A stretch of 64,000 nt of DNA from Pontibacter sp. E15-1. GTDB taxonomy: Bacteria; Bacteroidota; Bacteroidia; Cytophagales; Hymenobacteraceae. The stretch covers positions 52,771 to 116,770 of the forward strand of contig NZ_JAKVIR010000021.1 in NCBI RefSeq assembly GCF_022601975.1, in the 5' to 3' direction. Below are positions 62,239 through 64,000 of the stretch, piece after piece (the stretch's first letter is position 1; each line of letters opens with the position of its first letter). The notes under the pieces were generated by a model. It was not told where the DNA came from. It did no database searches and saw only the letters and a program-made list of their open reading frames with translations. The translations under genes and the position numbers were made by a program.

Positions 62239-62287
62239 GTACATTTCCTGCCTAACGGCTGCCACTGACGTGGCACCGGAAATCTAC
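62239..62287. repeat. cruciform-like nested inverted repeat
   Basis: Outer arms 62239-62248 and 62278-62287 (9 of 10 bases pair), with an inner perfect stem TGCCAC (62260-62265) / GTGGCA (62270-62275), loop TGAC. Confidence 0.5.
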
Positions 62288-62447
62288 AAATAGAGGGCCC
62301 CTACCCCCGGTGCCTCCCGGAAAAACTGGGAATCATTTTGCATTGTTCTGACAGTAGAATACCCTCAATGGCTATAAACTTCATTTTGAAGTAATTCAAC
62401 CTAAAGTAATTTTCGATTTCACGTTTTGATTATGAAAGGCGGCAGGT

Positions 62448-62586
62448 AAAACAGTCAGGACTTTCGCATCAAATCGAAACACAGAGCGAAAGCAGTCTGC
62501 AGCCCGCCGTAGTTGTGTGTTCTCACCAACAACTTGTTGGTCAAAAGACGCAACAAGAGCAGCTTTGCGAAAGCCCTGACTGTTTT
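62448..62586. repeat. 139-base unit bounded by 21-base inverted repeats
   Basis: Arms 62448-62468 and 62566-62586 are inverted copies with one mismatch (20 of 21). Inside lies a further palindrome ACCAACAA-C-TTGTTGGT (62525-62541) and two extra GCGAAAG motifs able to pair with the arms. No clear target-site duplication flanks it. It could be a MITE-like or structural RNA/DNA element. Confidence 0.6.
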
Positions 62587-62669
62587 AAAAGGATGCTGAT
62601 TCCCAGATTTCACGAGAGGTGACGGGGGTAGATGATGCGGTGCCGTCTGCTAGATTACAGATAGTGATT

Positions 62670-64000
62670 TTATGCGTTTACCTTAGCCAAATTCACTATT
62701 TCTTTTGCTAAAACTAATGTTGGGTCTATTAGTGCAACCGGTTTTTCTCCACCTGCGAGTTCTTTAGCTTGAGGGAATAGAAGGGGCAATTCTGTGCAAC
62801 CCAGAATAATTACCTGAGCACCATTTTCAATAAGGTAATCAGCTCCCTTAAGAATATGGTCTTTACAAACCCCTTCAGTATAGCCAGCTTTTACACCGTA
62901 TTCTCCATAAATGCTTTCCATTACATAGCCTTGGTGCAGATCATCCGGAACAATAACCTGAAGCCCAAAATCAGTAAGTACGTTGTAATACACTTTGCTT
63001 TGAACGGTGCCCGTTGTTGCCAATAACCCTACGTTAGTTCCCTCGCCAAAATGCTTTAAAATATGTGCTGCAGTAGTTGTTATCATATTCACAATTGGCA
63101 CATTGAGGTGCTCCTGTATTTCTTTTACAAAGGCATGTGCCGTATTGCACGGTATTGCAATGGCATCTGAACCAGCTGCTTCCAATTTTTTACAAGTTGA
63201 AAACAAGGCAATTGTTGGGTCTGTTTGGTTGTGAATCAAATTGGCCGTTCTGTCAGGAATCTGAGGATTTTGCTCCACCACCATTTTTATATGGTCCTGA
63301 TCTTTTTTTGCAGGTGTGTTCTGAATAACTTTATTCATGAAATCGACCGTTGCGGAAGGCCCGACCCCTCCCACAATACCAAGTTTAAAGGGTTTGGCAT
63401 GCGGAACATTTCCTGTTGCTAAGGCATAGTTTGCATAAACCTCATTAACGTCTATAATCGGGATTCCTCTTTTCCAGAGTTGGTTTACGATGAGCGAAAT
63501 TTCGGTTACGCAAGGTAAAATTACTTCACAACCTTTTGTATTTAGCTCTGTACAGGCCTCGTATATGTATTCTAATGGCAAACCATCTAAGTACCCGTTC
63601 TTTATTCCTGATTCACCATATATAGCGTCCATTAATTGGGCCTGATTTGCAGGATACACCAATTCAAAATCTTGAAAATATTTTTTTAGTAAGAATGAGT
63701 CTTTCACAAAGTTGGATGTCAACACCCCTATTTTTGTCCCTTTTTTAACTTTAGAATTCAGGTAATCGGCGATGGCATCAAAAATGTTGACAATAGAAAT
63801 GGAGGTTTCTTTTTGTAATTCGTCTAAAAAGGAATGACTTGCAAAGCAAGGCAGCAAAATTTTAGACACATCTTTTTGTTCAAAATTTTTGCAAATGGAG
63901 AAGGTATAAAACTTCCTTGATTTGATATCCTGCTCTGTGTATAAGGCAGATTCAATCTGGCTATAGGGTTGTTGTTCGAAAATGAAATGATACTTCTTCT
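62670..64000 (-). CDS. tandem aspartate/glutamate racemase family protein (5' end outside window)
   Basis: The frame is open from 62670 to the window edge on the minus strand; a GTG at 63867-63869 is only an internal codon. Reading upstream gives KKYHFIFEQQPYSQIE ... CKNFEQKDVSKILLPCFASHSF, continuous with the rest. Two racemase domains are seen: an N-terminal one with LLPCFASH and VILPCVTEIS, and a C-terminal one with GIVGGVGPSATVDFMNKVI, AIPCNTAHAFV and ILGCTELPLLF. The C-terminal domain has both canonical Cys; in the N-terminal one the first motif is PCFAS. The gene is clearly AT-rich compared with its neighbours, suggesting acquisition by transfer. Confidence 0.8.
   Translation of the reverse strand, partial: KKYHFIFEQQPYSQIESALYTEQDIKSRKFYTFSICKNFEQKDVSKILLPCFASHSFLDELQKETSISIVNIFDAIADYLNSKVKKGTKIGVLTSNFVKDSFLLKKYFQDFELVYPANQAQLMDAIYGESGIKNGYLDGLPLEYIYEACTELNTKGCEVILPCVTEISLIVNQLWKRGIPIIDVNEVYANYALATGNVPHAKPFKLGIVGGVGPSATVDFMNKVIQNTPAKKDQDHIKMVVEQNPQIPDRTANLIHNQTDPTIALFSTCKKLEAAGSDAIAIPCNTAHAFVKEIQEHLNVPIVNMITTTAAHILKHFGEGTNVGLLATTGTVQSKVYYNVLTDFGLQVIVPDDLHQGYVMESIYGEYGVKAGYTEGVCKDHILKGADYLIENGAQVIILGCTELPLLFPQAKELAGGEKPVALIDPTLVLAKEIVNLAKVNA

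Larger units (their letters stand above)
62117..62669. other. gene-free spacer with nested palindromes
   Basis: 553 bases. It contains the cruciform-like element 62239-62287 and the inverted-repeat unit 62448-62586 (listed separately). No reading frame or RNA gene is supported. Composition shifts toward AT to the right, where the racemase gene is. Confidence 0.6.

Noticed and set aside
62448-62586. Reading the inverted-repeat unit as an integron attC site
   Set aside because: No integrase, no second cassette, and no convincing core sites; kept only as a structural repeat.
1-64000. CRISPR arrays, tRNA or rRNA genes, transposases, phage genes
   Set aside because: None seen on either strand; no regularly spaced repeats or cloverleaf-like segments were recognised, though a tRNA scan was not possible here.

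Overview
The window reads as a chromosome segment of a Bacteroidota bacterium, most likely a Cytophagales/Hymenobacteraceae member (Pontibacter-like). This placement is my inference. It rests on the overall gene style: a TonB-receptor-type outer-membrane beta-barrel with a carboxypeptidase-regulatory domain, many lipoproteins with a Cys lipobox, an M2 peptidase, promoters fitting TTG-N19-TAnnTTTG, and almost no Shine-Dalgarno sequences. GC is in the mid-50s by eye, apart from AT-rich stretches at both ends. I see no rRNA, tRNA, CRISPR array, transposase or prophage.

Layout. 0-13 kb: cell-envelope and housekeeping genes (L,D-transpeptidase, two M48 proteases, a YegS-type lipid kinase, a metallophosphoesterase with a LON-domain protein, MtgA, TatA, an App1-type phosphatase, topoisomerase IB). 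13-21 kb: D-2-hydroxyacid dehydrogenase, a large lipoprotein with kinase-like motifs, Pgi, and a type II P-type ATPase. 21-28.4 kb: a sugar-phosphate block with two paralogous beta-phosphoglucomutase-like HAD proteins, an OtsB-type phosphatase, a GH65 phosphorylase-type enzyme, a Pfk-2 type kinase, and convergent class II aldolase. 28.6-31.2 kb: a two-gene OpuC/ProU-type ABC importer whose permease is fused to a substrate-binding domain with its two lobes in swapped order. 31.4-39 kb: an exonuclease/GIY-YIG fusion, an AI-2E family membrane protein, and parE-parC. 39-44.4 kb: two TPR proteins, then thrS-infC-rpmI-rplT. 44.6-57 kb: AlaA-type aminotransferase, M2 peptidase, RmuC, a zinc-dependent phospholipase/nuclease-like protein, DbpA, a second AI-2E protein, the outer-membrane barrel, and DUF2062. 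57-61 kb: an OmpA lipoprotein, an AraC-alkyltransferase fusion, and two paralogous TPR proteins. 61-64 kb: a Xre/RES toxin-antitoxin pair, a palindrome-rich spacer, and an AT-rich tandem Asp/Glu racemase that runs off the right edge.

How genes work together. The HAD, OtsB, GH65 and PfkB genes are consecutive and nearly touching. They match, as separate genes, the domain order I recall for the mycobacterial fusion protein OtsB1. With Pgi and FbaA nearby, this fits phosphorolysis of an alpha-glucoside (possibly trehalose-like) feeding glycolysis. The adjacent compatible-solute-type importer suggests an osmoprotection theme. ThrS-IF3-L35-L20 is the classical translation operon, and infC here appears to start at an AUA codon behind a strong Shine-Dalgarno sequence.

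Most notable: the circularly permuted binding domain of the ABC importer, the AUA start of infC, the split OtsB1-like module, the kinase-like lipoprotein, a strongly over-represented palindrome GGTATACC (ten exact copies located by eye where about one is expected), and the nested inverted repeats at 62.2-62.6 kb.
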